Assembly (NCBI RefSeq): GCF_000972845.2
Contig: NC_040028.1
Location: 19,620,210 to 19,684,209 of the forward strand
Origin: Larimichthys crocea
Lineage: Eukaryota; Chordata; Actinopteri; Sciaenidae
Length of the DNA: 64,000 bases
Direction: 5' to 3'
The notes beneath the pieces are model-generated. The model was not told the DNA's origin and did no database searches. It saw only the letters and a list, made by a program, of their open reading frames with translations. This document shows positions 14,101 through 29,100 of this stretch, in pieces. Both the position numbers and the translations under genes were made by a program. Every line of letters starts with the position of its first letter. The stretch's first letter is position 1.

Positions 14101-17100
14101 ACAAGCAACAAAAAAGCAGAGCCGTGCCATCCCGTTACTATGGAAACAGGGTGGGCAGCGCCCTCACACACGCACACACTCACACACACACATAAACACC
14201 GTACATACACACATGAACACGTCTGAGGCTGCAGGAAAGGCTCAAGTCGAATTAGAGGACGGTGGATTGACGTCACAGCAGGGTGCAGGTGAGAAATGTC
14301 ACCAGTGCTGTTACTAAAAGGGTGGAGGTGCAGACAAATGCAGTAAATATGTGCTATAATTTGAATTTTTACATTGAAAACATCACTTCTTTTTACGGAT
14401 TTATGTCTTTCGTGAAGCCTCAGAGTGCCTCGCAAGAGTATGAAGCAAAATAAAGTAAGAGCAACAAATTTATAAGCTTTGAAAGAAAGTAGTTATTATT
14501 TAGAGAGCTAATCACACATTACACATGGAAGAGGACTTAAAACTATAAATATAGACAAAGAATTATAGTTAAAAAAAAATACTTATGATTGTATCTTTAC
14601 TGATTTAAAGAAAAAACAAAGAGACAGGATCAAAGAGGCTAGTGCTCCAGCTAGTATAATAGCAAAATTCTGCCTGGTCTTATAGTCGATTACCTCGTCA
14701 ATGAAAGTGATGGTGCCATTGACATGCACTATGCCTATCTGTTCACTCTGCAGGGAGGGGTGACTACGCACACGCAGGCCTGCGCTGTCCTTGGACACAA
14801 ATTTGCGGACCTGAGAGAAGCAGAGGGGGAGATGGAGACCGTGAGCGGCAAGGAGCAAAGAATAGAGAAGGAGGAAGGGAGGAAAAAAACAAAATAAAAG
14901 ACAAGAAGAGTGCAGCAGGAGGAGGAGGAAGAGGAGGAGGAGGAGGAGGAGGAGGAAAAAGAGGAGGCAGGACAAGTTGACAGTGGGAGATTGTATGCGT
15001 TAAAACCCACACCTGCTACCTGCGCAGAAACAGCGAAAGCGAAATGAGGAAACTTTAAGGAGTTTTCAGTAGCACCAGTTAGATGGAGTCAGTCTGAACT
15101 TCACTCTCTCCATCTACGTCTAAACCGGTGCGTGGAAAATCACGGAACACGCGTTCCAAAGAAATAAACACAGCGCTGATTTGAGGCAAATAACTTTTGC
15201 TTGTTTCCCCGTTGTTAAAAATACCACAAGTTTCACAAAATGATGATGACCCCCAAACATGCCTCGCAAATATCTACGTTTGAAGTCACTTCCAATCACT
15301 GCAAGTTTAACTAGATGACAAGGCTAAGCTACAGAACCTGCACTAAGTGGCAAAAATGACGTGATAAGGTCGCAAGTTTTTCCTGCTCATTTGAGTCGGG
15401 GTGGTGCGTTTTGGCTGTGGCAGTCCAAAAAAAGCCACGACCTGCAGCAGAGAAGTCGAGCCAGATCCAACTTTAGGAAAAAACGCAGCTGCAGCTGCAG
15501 ATCAGGCGCTCAGCTCAGTCAAACCTCCACAGTCAGCCTGAAATCTAAACTCTGATACTCTACCTGTTGTGTTCTGGCTTTGTTTATTTCATGAACCAGC
15601 TTCTAAACCGGAGTCTGACTCACAATTTACGCTGCAAAACAGCGACACAAAGTAATTTGTTTTGTGTCCGATGGTTTGAGAGAGAGAGTGTCGGTTAATG
15701 AGCTAAATAAAAAGTTATTTCCTGATTGTTTCACTGCGGTTACATCAAACATAAATAGACACACAACCAGCAGCTCTGACACCCTGCCGGCCTAACACAC
15801 TCACAGGGATCAGCCTTGACATGACCTCATCATTCAACAAAGTAAAGCGACGTCACACTGGAGCCCTCCTGATGGATCTAAAGGGAGGTCCAAACCCAGA
15901 AGCCCTGATCCAGTCTGCCAAGTCTTGATAAAAATATCTGCCTCTATCTGTCTGAGCCAAATACCTGAATCTGTTCACTCGTTTATTTTTTAATCCTCGT
16001 CATCAGAAACAGGACAGGACACAGTCCTGTCAGTTGCCGTGTCCGTTGCTTTCTATGGACCAGCAAACCAAAACAAGGAGTTCCTTGTTTCAGAGCTTGT
16101 ATGAAAATATTTCCTAATGTGGCTTTTCAGTCATTTACTCACAAACTGGCATTAACAGGTAAACAGGATAGGACCAATTGTTTCTGGTCTCTGTTGAATT
16201 GCGTTTGATGGGTGATGGCAAGCATGCACGCAGTCTCTAGGTGTGTTTATGTGCACGTTCATGCCATCACTGCTTAACCAGAAAGGAAAGGAGAAGCTCA
16301 CCTTGCTCGGCTGAGGTTCAGCCTTTGGTTTGACCATCTGGGTTCCAGGTGGTATCATGCCTTTGGGAGGGTCTTTGACTTCTACCTCCAAACCAGCATC
16401 TTAAAGAGAAAAGAACAAAACACCATTTAGAGCTCAACGCTTGCCGTTAGCCACCTCATCGTACGTCAGCCATTCGCGACGACGTACCTATCTCGATGCC
16501 GTCGATGGTGACGTGGATTGTGTAGAGGCCTACAGCTCCCGGAGTCCAGTTGGCGCTGTAGGTTCCGTCAGTGTTGGCACGAATCAGCATGTTCTCACTG
16601 GGTCTGTGGGGGGAAATGATCGATAAATACGTGAACTGAAGCTCACTGAAGCATGCATTTTCATTTCTGTGTTCCAGCTCACTTTACCTCTTTGGGGTGG
16701 GGGAAGCAAAGCGCAGCTCTTCAAATGAGTAGTTTTCATACGCCTGGATGAAGGAAACAACAAAAACTAAATTATAACACAAATATAACCATTCTGACTT
16801 ATTAACAGGTCCAAAAACACAGAAAACTGGCTCACATGTTGATATTTCTGCGGTTATTGCTCTCTACATCTGCAGGTCTAAACTGCATGTGTACAAGATC
16901 TCATAAGGTCCAAGTAGCTCCCCCTTGTGGAGCATCTGCAGCCTTCTAAATGTAAACAAGTGAGCTAGTGAGTGAGTGTTGCATGAGGCTCACCTTCATC
17001 ATAGTAATCGCGATGTATCGAGCCTCTTTCACGATCATGGGCTCGTACGTGGCCTCCAGCTTGGGCATGGGCAAACCTCCAAACGTTAGGTCAGGCCCAG

Positions 17101-20100
17101 ATGACGAAGGCGAGGAGCTTCCAGGCAGCCGCTGCAGCTTCTTCATGTTCTCGGGCTGCATCGACTTCTTCTGTGAAACAGGAACAGCCTTCACCTCCAC
17201 CTGGACGTGAACGAGACAACACACAGTCAGACTTGTGCGACTCTGGAGGGACGGAGAATAGCAAACCGACTGAAGCGGAAACAGTCATTCTGACCTTCAT
17301 GTTAGGAACGTGCACCACATCTCCATACTGGTCTTTGGTCTGTACAACCACGGTGGCTGGCCATCCACAGCGGATGTCATCTTTGTTCAGGATCAGAGAG
17401 GTCTTCTGGGGGTCTGCGTAAGAGTCTGGCTGCAGCCACCTGAATGTAACACAGCACAAACGGAGAGAGACAGTTCATGTCTTTCTTCTGTGAGGTCACA
17501 AGAGACAGTCAGAGCTGTGCAGGGTGGCTGCTGCCACGTCATTCACCTGGCCAGACGTCCTCCGCTTGAGCTCTGCACGCAGGTGATGAAGTCTTCCAGG
17601 AAAGAGTGTTCGTTGGTTTGGAGGTGCAGGGGCAGATTTCCCTCCAGGGCCTCCAGGATGGTGGGGGAATGAGACAAGGCCAGACCCTTCCCCAGGATGC
17701 CAGAGTGGGACTTGCACACCTGGGTGAGGTCAAAGGAAATAGGAATCAAGGAAGGAAGGAAGAGTGCTGAAGAGATGTTAAAGTGCAAAAGAATTTAAAA
17801 GAGGACTAACCTGAAGAGAGGCTTCCTCGAGAATCTCAAGATCGTCCTCCAGTTCATTACCTTAAATTAAAAAAGGATTACACGATATTAATTTGTCTCC
17901 AGCAGTCAAACACAACGCGCATTATAGATGAATACAAAAACAGATTATCGCCATACCTATAGGGAGAGCCAGGTCTTTCTTCATCAGAGCTGCAGCACAC
18001 ACACTGCCCAGGTAGGCCAACTCTTTCTCGAGCAGAATGGTACCCTAAAGTGTTCAGAATGTTAAATCAAGGAGGTATTCTAACATTCAGCATTTGTTTT
18101 CTTGCCTGCACAAGCTTAAAATCTTAAAGTATCTCAGACACAAGAGGCCATTAAACAGGAAGATGGAAGGCCAGCCTGCCGCGCACTCTGCTACGCGGCC
18201 GACAGAAGAATATACGAGCGTGTCAGTACCTCATCTGGACCGGGGTTGAACTCGTATCCCACAGCGACACACTTGAAGCCGTAAAAGCAAGCTTTCTCAT
18301 CTTTGACGTAGTCCGACGCCGTTTCCAGTGAGAACAGAATTTCATTTCCTGAAAGTGCAGAGGACGAACAAATAGAAGTTGAAATGAGAGAGAGACGGGC
18401 AGTATCGCACAGCTCTGTGGATAATCGCTGGTGAATTTATGGCTGCCTGCTGCAGCAGGTGGATCACTAAAGTATCATTAAGGAGATTAAAGCACATATG
18501 AGAACAATGAACTGCAACTGGCCGGGCATCGAATGACGTTGCTGCTCAATCACGCCTTATTTATGCTCAAAGTCGCTTAAGTCTCTTGGCTTGTGGAATG
18601 TGGGGATATATTGTGATGTTATAGTCAGATTAACTCTCATGAGGTTCGTCTGCTCAGCCTCTCGTACCTGGCAGTACTAAGACTGTGGTCGGCCAGCCCG
18701 TGGAGCCCGAGAACTTCTTGAGCTCGGTCCAGGTGTTGATCGTATCGTGCACCAAAGGTTTGCCGCCGAGGCTGGACAGGTGGAGGGTACGGCTGGGGAT
18801 GAGCAGGCGGAGGACATCCTCCGGCTGCGCCGTGCCACACTGCGGATCGAACTCGATGGTGGTCCAGCGGACGCAGTCTGGGAATGAAACCTGAGGCGAG
18901 GTGATACAGAGCGAGATTAGTTTAAACTGAAATTAGATTTGTGTCTCTTCTGTTCTCAGATTAAATTAGGACGTCTTACCCTGTACTGTGTGACTCCGGC
19001 TTGTTTGTACGGGTGGTCACTCTCGATTACTGAGTAGTGGTTTGAGGTGGTGCAAGCTGACAGGCCCTGCTCGGGCTGGTTGCCGGTCGTGCTGTCTGTT
19101 GATTGATTGGGATTGAAGGTGGGTGGGGCGTATTTTTGGTTGAGGGCAGAGACGGCAGGTAACAACTCCTGAACGAGCCCAAAGACCTCGACGGCAGCCT
19201 GGACGATGAAGAGGAGGCAAGTTTACCACAATGCTACATCAGGAAGAGACACAGATGATGAAGATGAAGGATCCTGGTTTGACCTCTTACCTTAGGCACA
19301 GAAGCAGCCACGGGGCCGATGTAGGCCAGGATAAGAGGCAGGAGCATGGAGAAGAGGCTGGAGGAACTTAACAGCTCAGGAATATCATCCACTGGAGATA
19401 ATAAAAGTACACACATGTTAAACACATTTAATTCAAGAGTAATAGCTATTATTAATAAGTTTGTTGTGCTTACCATCGACAGCGAAAGCTCTGTGCAGCA
19501 GGTCCTTCGCAGCTCTGACCACAGCGCTGACCACAGACAGAGCTCTGCTGCAGTTCTTGTCCTCCTCGTTGGCTTTGCTCAGCAGCTGAGACTGGAGGTC
19601 TCCGTCGTATTCGCTCCTTCAGCCACGAGAAAAACTCACGTCAGATAAAAAAAATACTTCAGAGATGAGATATTACAAAGTGTCAGCTTCGTGTTTTACC
19701 TGTAGTAGAGAATCTGTGGGATCTGTCCTCTGGTCTGGTTGGTCCCGTTGCTGCTCAAGCTGCAGGTGCTGAAGGTGAAGGACATACCGTCAGAGCACTG
19801 CACCGTGGTCATACCTCCATCGCCGTTAGCCGTCCGGCTGCCGTAGTTTCGTAATCGGACAGCGTACTTTACCCCTTCCTGCAAGAGAATACAGTCATCA
19901 GTGAGACTATATCAACAGCAACACCCTAACCACTTGGGCTTCTTGCAACCACCTAGTCTCTGGCTTACACTAGACCTGGACATCTCCTTCATGTCTCATC
20001 TACATTCCTGTCCTCAATCTTCACGCCTAGGATCTGAACTATGATCTCATCTTTATATTTTTACCAAGTTACTAACCACCTTCAAGGGATACTTCATCCT

Positions 20101-23100
20101 AAAACACTACATGGATGACGGCACACACAGTGGGGGGAGGGATCCTGAGTGACAAGTGTTGGCCGGTGCATTGCCTTTGGCTCTCTACCCCAAACTGTGT
20201 CGCTGTGATAACCACGACACCTAATTATAACCCCAGGCATGTATTGTTTCTGTGTACCTTGAGTGGCACAGCCTTGTCAAGGCGGATCTCAGCGATATCG
20301 CTGGGAGAATCATCAGTGCTGTAGGTGCCCTTCACCAGCTCTAAGGACGTCCACCTGTGAGAATGTGCTGAGTCTCCCGGGTGCTCCGTCTGTGCCTGAA
20401 ATGAGAGGGAGAAACGTGTTTAAAAAGATGGTTAAAAAACTATCAAATACCACAAAAGAATAAATCTGGAAATGATCCATGATGACTTACATCATCTGCC
20501 AGCACCTCCAGTTCATACTCATGGATGCCCCCTCCGCCGTAGACACAGACGCCCACCAGCACAACGCCCGGCTTGTCCACCGTCAGGCAGATGGCGTCCG
20601 GAGAGCCGTTGCCCGTGTTCCAGCTCCGACCCTGGCTCGTTTTGGTGAAACGGTTGGGAGACGCTTTGACGGAGTGCAGCGAGTTCAGCCCATCGACCTG
20701 ATGACACAAAGACACGATGAGAGATGCGGCCAAACGTATCAAACCCGACACGTCTCGAGAGCTGAATCAGCAAATATTAGCAAACGATAAAATCCTGAAT
20801 AAAAGTCGTGCTTAAAAATGTGAGGATCAGCAATGTGAGACAAAAACAGTGCAGAGGAAATGGATGGTCTCTAAAATATACATCATCTGAAATAAACTGA
20901 GAATAAAAACATCTTGTGTTGGGCGAAATACAAACTGTTACTATTTATATCAGCCTGCTGACTACAGAGACACAGGCACGACTGCAGAGGGACCTCTTCA
21001 GGTGCTCTGGGGAGGAAGAGTTGTTTCCCTGACAACAGACTGGGGGGGGGCAGTGGTGCCGACAACTGCCATCCAGTCACTATGACAACGGGAGCTTTAA
21101 GTCCTGACTGCAGTACATGGGTATGCGTTTGAACAGAGAGAGAGTGATGATAAATTAATGAACAATGTGAGGGAGAGTGACAGATATCTGTCTCAGCTGC
21201 TTAATGAATCAGCAAAAACATCTTTTCCCACGCATGAAAAGATAGTTTGATAACAATACATGGCACGATGAAGACGTGCAGCCTCCCTGACAGATCGCAT
21301 CTACGTCTTAGTTTAGTCGGCTGTCGGTGGGAGTTAAAGTTACCTCGGAGCCGAGGGCCGAGGCGGTGAGCTCGGAGACGATGGAGGCCAGCAGACCACA
21401 GGTGTTGGAGACCAGGTGCGGGGAGAACAGCTCCACCTCCTTCCTCAAACTCTTCCTCACCGGCAGCACCACGATCACCAGCATCTTCTCCAGAACCTCC
21501 CGGAAACTGGTCATGCCCATCAGGTTCTCCTCCGTCTAATGGGAGTAAAAAACGGTCCATCCATCAGAAACATCTCCACCATTTTGATCCCTGATGATGT
21601 GCGGGTTCACGACATTGCAAATACTCACGTGGCTTAGTTTCTCCATGTGGGCCACCAGCAGGGGGAAGCGGTGAGCGAGGGCAGAGTCGTTCTCCGTGCT
21701 GACTTGTTTGACCAGCGAACGCAGCAGCACTTCCCCGTCGTACGCGATGGGCAGGATGGACGTCAGCTTGACTGAGGTGTTGCACAGAGCGGACATCACG
21801 GCCGCCAGCAGACGGCTGCTGGATGTTCGAAAGTTGGCCTCGGCGATGTCCTTAAAAACAGGAACGGAACACAAGACGTGTCACTACATCACAGATAAAT
21901 AATAGGGGGAATTATGCCGCGGTCTGCTGTTACCGACCTGGTCCAGGCAGTTGAGCAGGTCACAGAGGCATGCCCACTGCAGAGCTGGGGTCGGGTAGAA
22001 AGAATGGAAGCAGGCGGTGAAGGTGTTGTGACACTCCTGCAGCACGGCTTCCAGCAGGGTTAAAGGCTGGGACAAGTAGCCCTGGGGGTCGTTGTCCAGC
22101 TTGGTCAGGCAGTTGTCCATGCCTTCTGACAGGATCTTCTTCAGCAGGCTGCGCGTCTTTCCCACGCACTCTGCCAGCTTGCTCGACTCCTCCACTACAG
22201 CTTTGGTGCTGGCTAGAAATCAAAGAAAAACAACGTGAGACCTTATCAGAAGCTACGCTCTGAATAAAAGAAAGGTTTTACTATTTTACACTACTATTTT
22301 ATCTGTAGAGGCTTCAATGATTTCTAGGCCACAAACATAGCAGTTTTAGGAAACATCGTCATGGCTTATTCTAATAGTTTCGAAGCAGCATCAATGTGGA
22401 TCACTGCGTAACAACGATGTTAACTCCTCTGCATTCCTACCAGCGATGGGGAAGATCTCACAGATGTAGACCCTGAGCAGGCGGAGGCAACACGTGCCCA
22501 CGAAGCGCAGCCTCTCCAGGTCTAGCAGGGTGGCCGTGTACTGGAAGCCCTTCAGCCCTCGCAGCTCCTCCACGCCCAAAACCAACGTGGTCCAGCTCCA
22601 GTGAAGGATGCTCAGCAGAGACTCGAAACACTCCTACACACAAAAACAAAACAAAAAAAAAATCACCTGTCAACGCTCTGGACAGAGAGGAGGTGAAACA
22701 CTGTTTAAAACACAGAGACGGTACTCACCACTGAGACTGTGCGAGCGAATGAGCGCTTAAGGATGTGGACTGGTTCACTGGTCTGCTGTTTCCCTTTAGA
22801 TGCATTGCCATCGTTTGAAGGAAGCCTAATGTTAAAATACAAAAGAAGCAATTAAATCCAATTATGGAATCACCTTATACAACTCACAGATCATGAAAAG
22901 ATGTATGTAAAAACTCATCATATGTTGTCTGTCGATGTTTATGTTTATTTTAAGGTTTGAATTAATAAAAACTTTAATGACAAAAGAAAGAAGCCATTAA
23001 AATTATTCGTTTGACAAGATGAAATAAGTTTGCATTGCTGTTAATTAACTTAAGGGAGTTTGACTCACCTGTAAAGAAGCTGAGGTATTTGACCCGCGTT

Positions 23101-26100
23101 TACATCTGTACCGTTGTTCGACTTCTTGGAGCTCTTGAACTGAAAGACCACACTAAAAAAAACAGAAATGAAAAGAGCTGTGATTAATGTTCGTACTTAT
23201 GCAAACTAAACATATTCATTTAAATGGAATTGGTTTTACCCATCATCAGTAGTAATGGTAGCCTGTCCATGTGAGCCGCAGTCACTGCTGGGCCCGGACA
23301 CTCGAGCCCACGCCACATACCACCAGCCCAGCTGCAGCAGCACCGGCTCATCGAACATCATGGCATATTTCTCCCTAAAATAACAAAAAACAACAACATT
23401 AACAGCAAATACAGAGATCATAAACTTCCGTGAGCTCACCAAAACATATCGGCAAAGTCAAACTTTACCTGGCGGCGCAGTCGTAAGCCAGCACATCAGT
23501 CTCAGCCAACAGATCGCCGTCTGTCTCATGGTCACCGCCGTCAGGTCCGAGCTCAAAGAGCTGCACAACAACAGGACAAGGGTTAATATACTGGAAACAG
23601 CTCCTCTTGTATTATTTCTAGGGAGTTTATATATACACCAATGCAATAATTCAAGCTTTGCATTGATTGTGGTCACACAACTTAATGATTTTCCAATTTT
23701 TTAAAGCTGTTGGTCACACAACTTAATGATTTTCCAATTTTTTAAAGCTGTGCTCTAATTCTTTTTGTGGATTTGTAGCAGAAAACTGAGTAAAATATTC
23801 CAGCTGACAGTCCAGGGTAACTTTTATTTAGTGCATTTGAGACACCTGAGTAGAAGATCTGCAGCAGCACACGCTACATGATTGAAGTGTGGGCACTGGG
23901 AGCAACGCAAGCATTCAAATGCATTCAACAGCGTACCTTGATCTTGGCGGTGTACTCCCCTCGTCCCCCGAAGAGGCCAAGCCCACCGAGCAGGATGTCT
24001 GCATCAGCACAGAAGCGGATGGCCTCCACAGAGTGCGCCGAGTAGCCCCAACCCCCACCGTGACCTATAACATCACACACACTCACGATCAATACGGATA
24101 TGCAACCTACAGAGAAGTTGTTTATCCACTTTTAAAATCACTAAAGACGATAAACTGAATATTTAGGTTTCAGATTTTCAGCAGCTTTAACTTGAAAAAA
24201 GGTAAAATTAAGGTAACTGAGGTTAAATAATCACAAACCAAACTTATCTCTTCTGGTAACTTCATACATCATTTAACATGTATCCTGCACAAAGAACCCA
24301 CTTACTCTCAAAGCGGTTCACCACACTGTAGTCCTCCTTGGAGTAGACCTTCATCACCGCCTGGGTTTCTTCCTCTGCGCTGGCTACACCCATTTTCAGC
24401 TCCTGCATGGCTGCCAGAGTATCCAGGCAACCTTAGTGGACAACACAGTATACTTCCTTTTAGTATTTCCTCTTTGATTCCAATTCATCATCATACTGTT
24501 TGATCACACGATCTCACAGCAAATCTGCCTCAGATCAAATTGTAGCTTTCATGTACATATTCATAAGACACTAAGATTCAGACATGTTGCTGAAAGGTTT
24601 GAGCGAGGGATTACCGAGGATGTGTAGGGCTCCATGAGAGCGAGTGGTGGTTGCATGTGATCCTGAGGGCAATGCAAGCTCTGGACTGAGGATGCTACAG
24701 CGAGCCTGCAGATCTGTGGCAGAGGGCATCCTCGCATCGGCTATCACTGCGTTGTAGCACAGCATCTCTCTTGAGGCTGGCAGAAACCTGGAGCATGGAG
24801 AGAGGGGGACAGGTTAAACTAAATCCTAAAACTTGGGTTGAATGGTACACTCTATTTGCATTTTACTGACCTCCATATGACATCATACACAGGGTCCAGA
24901 CACAGGCCGAACCCCTGCAGGTCCTCCTGCTCGGAGTCATTGAAGGTCCTGCAGCTTCCATCCACTTTGTTGATAAGCAAAGATTTAAATGGAGGCGGTT
25001 CAGACACAGAGGAGGGCACGAGGCCAATAATGTGTTTGCTGGCAAAGATCTCTGAAGTAGCGAGGACATGGGAGTTGATAAGAGCCTCATCGATCCGCAG
25101 GAACGTCTGGTCTCCGCTGGCGCCGATCCAGGTGGCCTTTCGTCCGTATTTGGCACCGATGTTGGGCATTGGAGACGGCTTGGCGTTCCAGTAGGGCATA
25201 TCTAGGATGGGCCGACCCAGCTGCCCTTTCTGGAAAAACAAGAAGATGTATATTCACTCTCCAGAGCAGTTTGTGGTCAGTACAGTGATCTTTACCTAAA
25301 GAATCTCAACGAGCAGCTGTTTTCACATTATAATAACAGGGGGGATGCTTGTCTTACCGAGAAGCTGCCGAATGTAAACACCTGTCCATCCATGAGGAGA
25401 ACGGCCGTGTGGTTGCTGCCTGCCGTCACCTGTATACTGGGACCTGGAAGCGCCTGCACCAGAGTTGGAGAACCCCTGGCAGGTAGAAATATCTAGTTTA
25501 GTACTTTAAAATGACAAAGTGAAACTCTGGCCTGTAATACCCAAGTGGCTAGCTTTCATGAACACACATCTAGCAACAGCAGACTTTGTGTTTGAATGTT
25601 TAGTACCTGGAGTTCACGTCTCCGTGTCCAAGCTGCCCGTGTTGGCCGTAACCAAATGTGTAGACATCTCCGTTCTCCATCAGCACCACTGTGAAGCAAC
25701 AGGTGACTGTTATATTCTCACTCTCTTGACTTCAGAGTTACCAATATATGCCGACGATGCACGAGCAGAAGTAGCCGTGAGGGAAATCAACCTACCCGAG
25801 TGGTGAAAGCCGCAGCTGACCTGCACAGCTCTCAGTTCGCAGTCAAATCTCACTGCCCCCGGAGGGTAGGTGGTGATTTTGCTGGCATCCTTCTCTCCGC
25901 GCTCGCTGCTACCATCTACGAGGCAAACACTCAAGTCAGCACATTTGAGTAGAGAACAACGGGGAAGAGAGAGATAGAGAGAGAGAGAGAAAGAGAGAGA
26001 GAGTGAAGTTTAGCGGCAACTTCAGACCGCAGAGGTGGATGTCTCGCACAGTCCTGGAAAACCGAGCTGGAGGGAAAAGAGGATTCAAAAGAAAACGGAG

Positions 26101-29100
26101 AGAAGGGGGGGAAAAAAGCATGCCGAAATAGAAACAAGGGAACAAAACCTCTATGACAGAAAGGCTTTTGGCAACCAGTCCCATTGCAGATGTAGAAGAT
26201 TGTTTGTTCGGCAAATCTAATTCTCTTTTTTTAGCATCCGTCTGTGTTCAATCAGGACGTGGAAATCTGGTTTACCCTGAGCCCTGTGTAAGAGGTCACA
26301 GTTGTGGTGTGTGTGTGAGTGGGGAAAAAAGTTGGACAGAGACCCATGCATTACAGTAAATATAATGACTGTCAATACCTTTTTGGACCAGGAACCAGCT
26401 TATTGCGGTTCACCTCTGTAACTGAGGCCAGCCGGATGAGACAACAGCTTTAAGTTTTAATACTTGAACTTAAAAAAGGAAAAATGGCTCATGACCAAAC
26501 GTTTGTGAGGGAGGATTGAAAGTTGAACTCTCAATCACAGCAACAACAAAAAAATAAAAATCAGGAGCACACTTAAAAGCTAATTGGGAGGTCACAGATG
26601 GAAACGCCAGTGTCCGTGAGCGTCTTCATGAGTGTAAACCCATGAAGGAGAAAGCCTTACAGACATTAAAGAGGAACCCACTGCTGCTACACTGTGGCAT
26701 CATTGTTTCCACATGTGACAGTGGAACAACTAAACATGCCACTCGTCCTTAACAGGTCTTATTCAGAAGGTTCACATATTAGATGGACATTTAGCATCAA
26801 CAAGGGCACAATGCTGGCATGAAAAAAACAGTTCCACTCAAACCTTCACCACCTATCGGAAAGAAAAGCAGCAGCAGCTTAGACAGGCAGATGTAGAAGT
26901 ACCAGCTCTTTATTTGTGCAAGCATCCATCCAGTCATAGTTCAAAGATTTATAAGTTTCATAGTGGCTATTTGTGCGTGGTGTTTGATGCTTCAAGTATA
27001 ATTTGCTCTGAATACAGTAAATGAAGGCGCCGTCGTGCGTCCTTCTTGTGATTGGAGGACGGCGGTTTGCCACGACCACGATCTAGGTAGCTGCGACTCA
27101 GGAGGGCAAAACAAATACAAATACAGGATGACTGTCATTCACAAATGTATCTCTGATGTTCATTGATTTGGTAGTCATGTCTGATCCATTTATTTTAAAT
27201 TTAACAATCCTGATAATGCACCATCTACTCGTGACATTTGAGCTACTACCAATGGAATATCTATCAAACAGATTTAAATTTTAAGATATTAAAAGAGATG
27301 ATAGATGGCGATAAAGAAAAATGGCTAACTGACGTTTCTGGGTTATAAATGTTGGATATTAATTTTACTTATTATCTTTATTTGTTTATTTTCTTTCAAC
27401 AAAACATTATTGTCATTTTATTTGCTGCATCGCTGTCGACTATGATGGGACTGAGCGCTCCCTTATATGTGTGTGTGAACATGAATGTATGTCGATGTAG
27501 ATGTACTTAGATCTCATGCCTTCAAGTGTAACACATAAGTAGTTGGAGGTTTGTTTTTTGTGGCTGGAAAATGTAATAAACATTATATTTTTATAATATT
27601 AGAACAATCTGTGTCGTATTTCTCAGCTTCCTGTGCGTCAAAGCTTGCTCTCCCCAGCACTCGCTGTTTGGCCTTGCTTGTAATGCTGCAGTTGTACCCA
27701 TGAAGTGACATGAGCTGACGGTAAATCCAGTTAGACAAGACCATTGATTTCTATTTAGGTCTAAACAACAACAGCAGCAGCAGCAGCAGCGGGCAGAGCA
27801 GGCATCCAACTCGGAGAATTAGAACCCAGAAAATGAATTAGTATAACAAATTTCCTATGTTAAAATAATTAACACAACATAAAATTAGTCAAATTCAAAA
27901 AAGGGAACCAGGCGATTGGACCCGGTCTAAAGGTTTCCCAGTCATTTCCCCACTGCGAGTCACAGTGAGTCCTTACTGCCAACAGGCTACACTGTTTGTT
28001 ACCATGAGACCTGGTGACGCTACACAAGAGTCCAGCCGTCAAGAGAGTGAGAGAGGAGGTGGGCGGGACAGCCAGACTGGGAGATGAGTCAAAAAAAGGG
28101 GGTGTCTCTGCACCCGTTGAGTTAGTGAAGACCGTAGTACCTTTGTGCTTGTCCCGTTTATGCCTTAGTGCCTGAAGGGGTCTTATTCTGGCTAGGGCCT
28201 GCTCACGCTGGTTCATAAAAATGGGACCAGGAAAAACAAGGGGGCCTGGGGGAGAAAGAAACTTTCACATGCATGCACAATGCTTACAAATGGGAAAGAA
28301 CACATAATAATACTACACCACAACAATGCACACACACACGCTGAAAAATAATTAAAGACACAAGCAAGGGGGAAGTCACCAAGGCACAACACCCGAGCTG
28401 ACTCAGCACCTGAAAGTTATTCAAAACTAAAAAAAAAGAGGGATGGACATCGTGTTTGTAGCTATTAGCATTAACCTCCACTCCCACTTTCTCACTCTCC
28501 CTGACCCTGCGTTTGATTCTCTGTCATAGAAATCTGAACTTCATAAAGTGTAAAAACATTCTGTGCAGCTCGAATCCGTACCTCTGCCTTCCTCCAGCCT
28601 GTGCCGGCGGTTAATCCTCTGCCGTTTCTCCTCCTGACGGATCTGAATGTGCTCCTCAATGTTTACTCCTGGAGGGGGAGGGACAGGCACAGCTGAAAAC
28701 ATAAAAGGCCCCAGGTACAGGCAGCCCAGACAGGATGCAGGACGAGGAGGAGGAGGAGGAGGAGGAAGAGGAGGGAAGATGAAGCAGAGCAGAACAAAAC
28801 AAGACACACATCAATGAATGATGGAGAGACGTGATGGAGAAGCAATGACTCTGCACAACACAAGAATAAAAACAACAAAAAAAAAGGATGAGCGACGACG
28901 AAACACTGCATCCAAGCAACAGACAGCGCGCTGGTGTAGTTGAGGAGGACGTACAGCATCTCTGCTCGAGACGGTCAGTTATTCTGATCGATTACAGACG
29001 TCGTTTTAATCAGCAGAACATGAGCGGAGGATGTGATGTAGATACTGTGTGAATGACAGAGCGATGCAAGGGGAGAGAACATGAAGTCATGTAAGATGAT

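Larger units (their letters stand above)
25916..28140 (-). other. mycbp2 intron between exons 19 and 18
   Basis: This 2.2-kb intron has a (GA)n tract at 25966..26003 and a (CAG)6 run at 27772..27789. No gene or recognised transposon is present. Confidence 0.7.
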
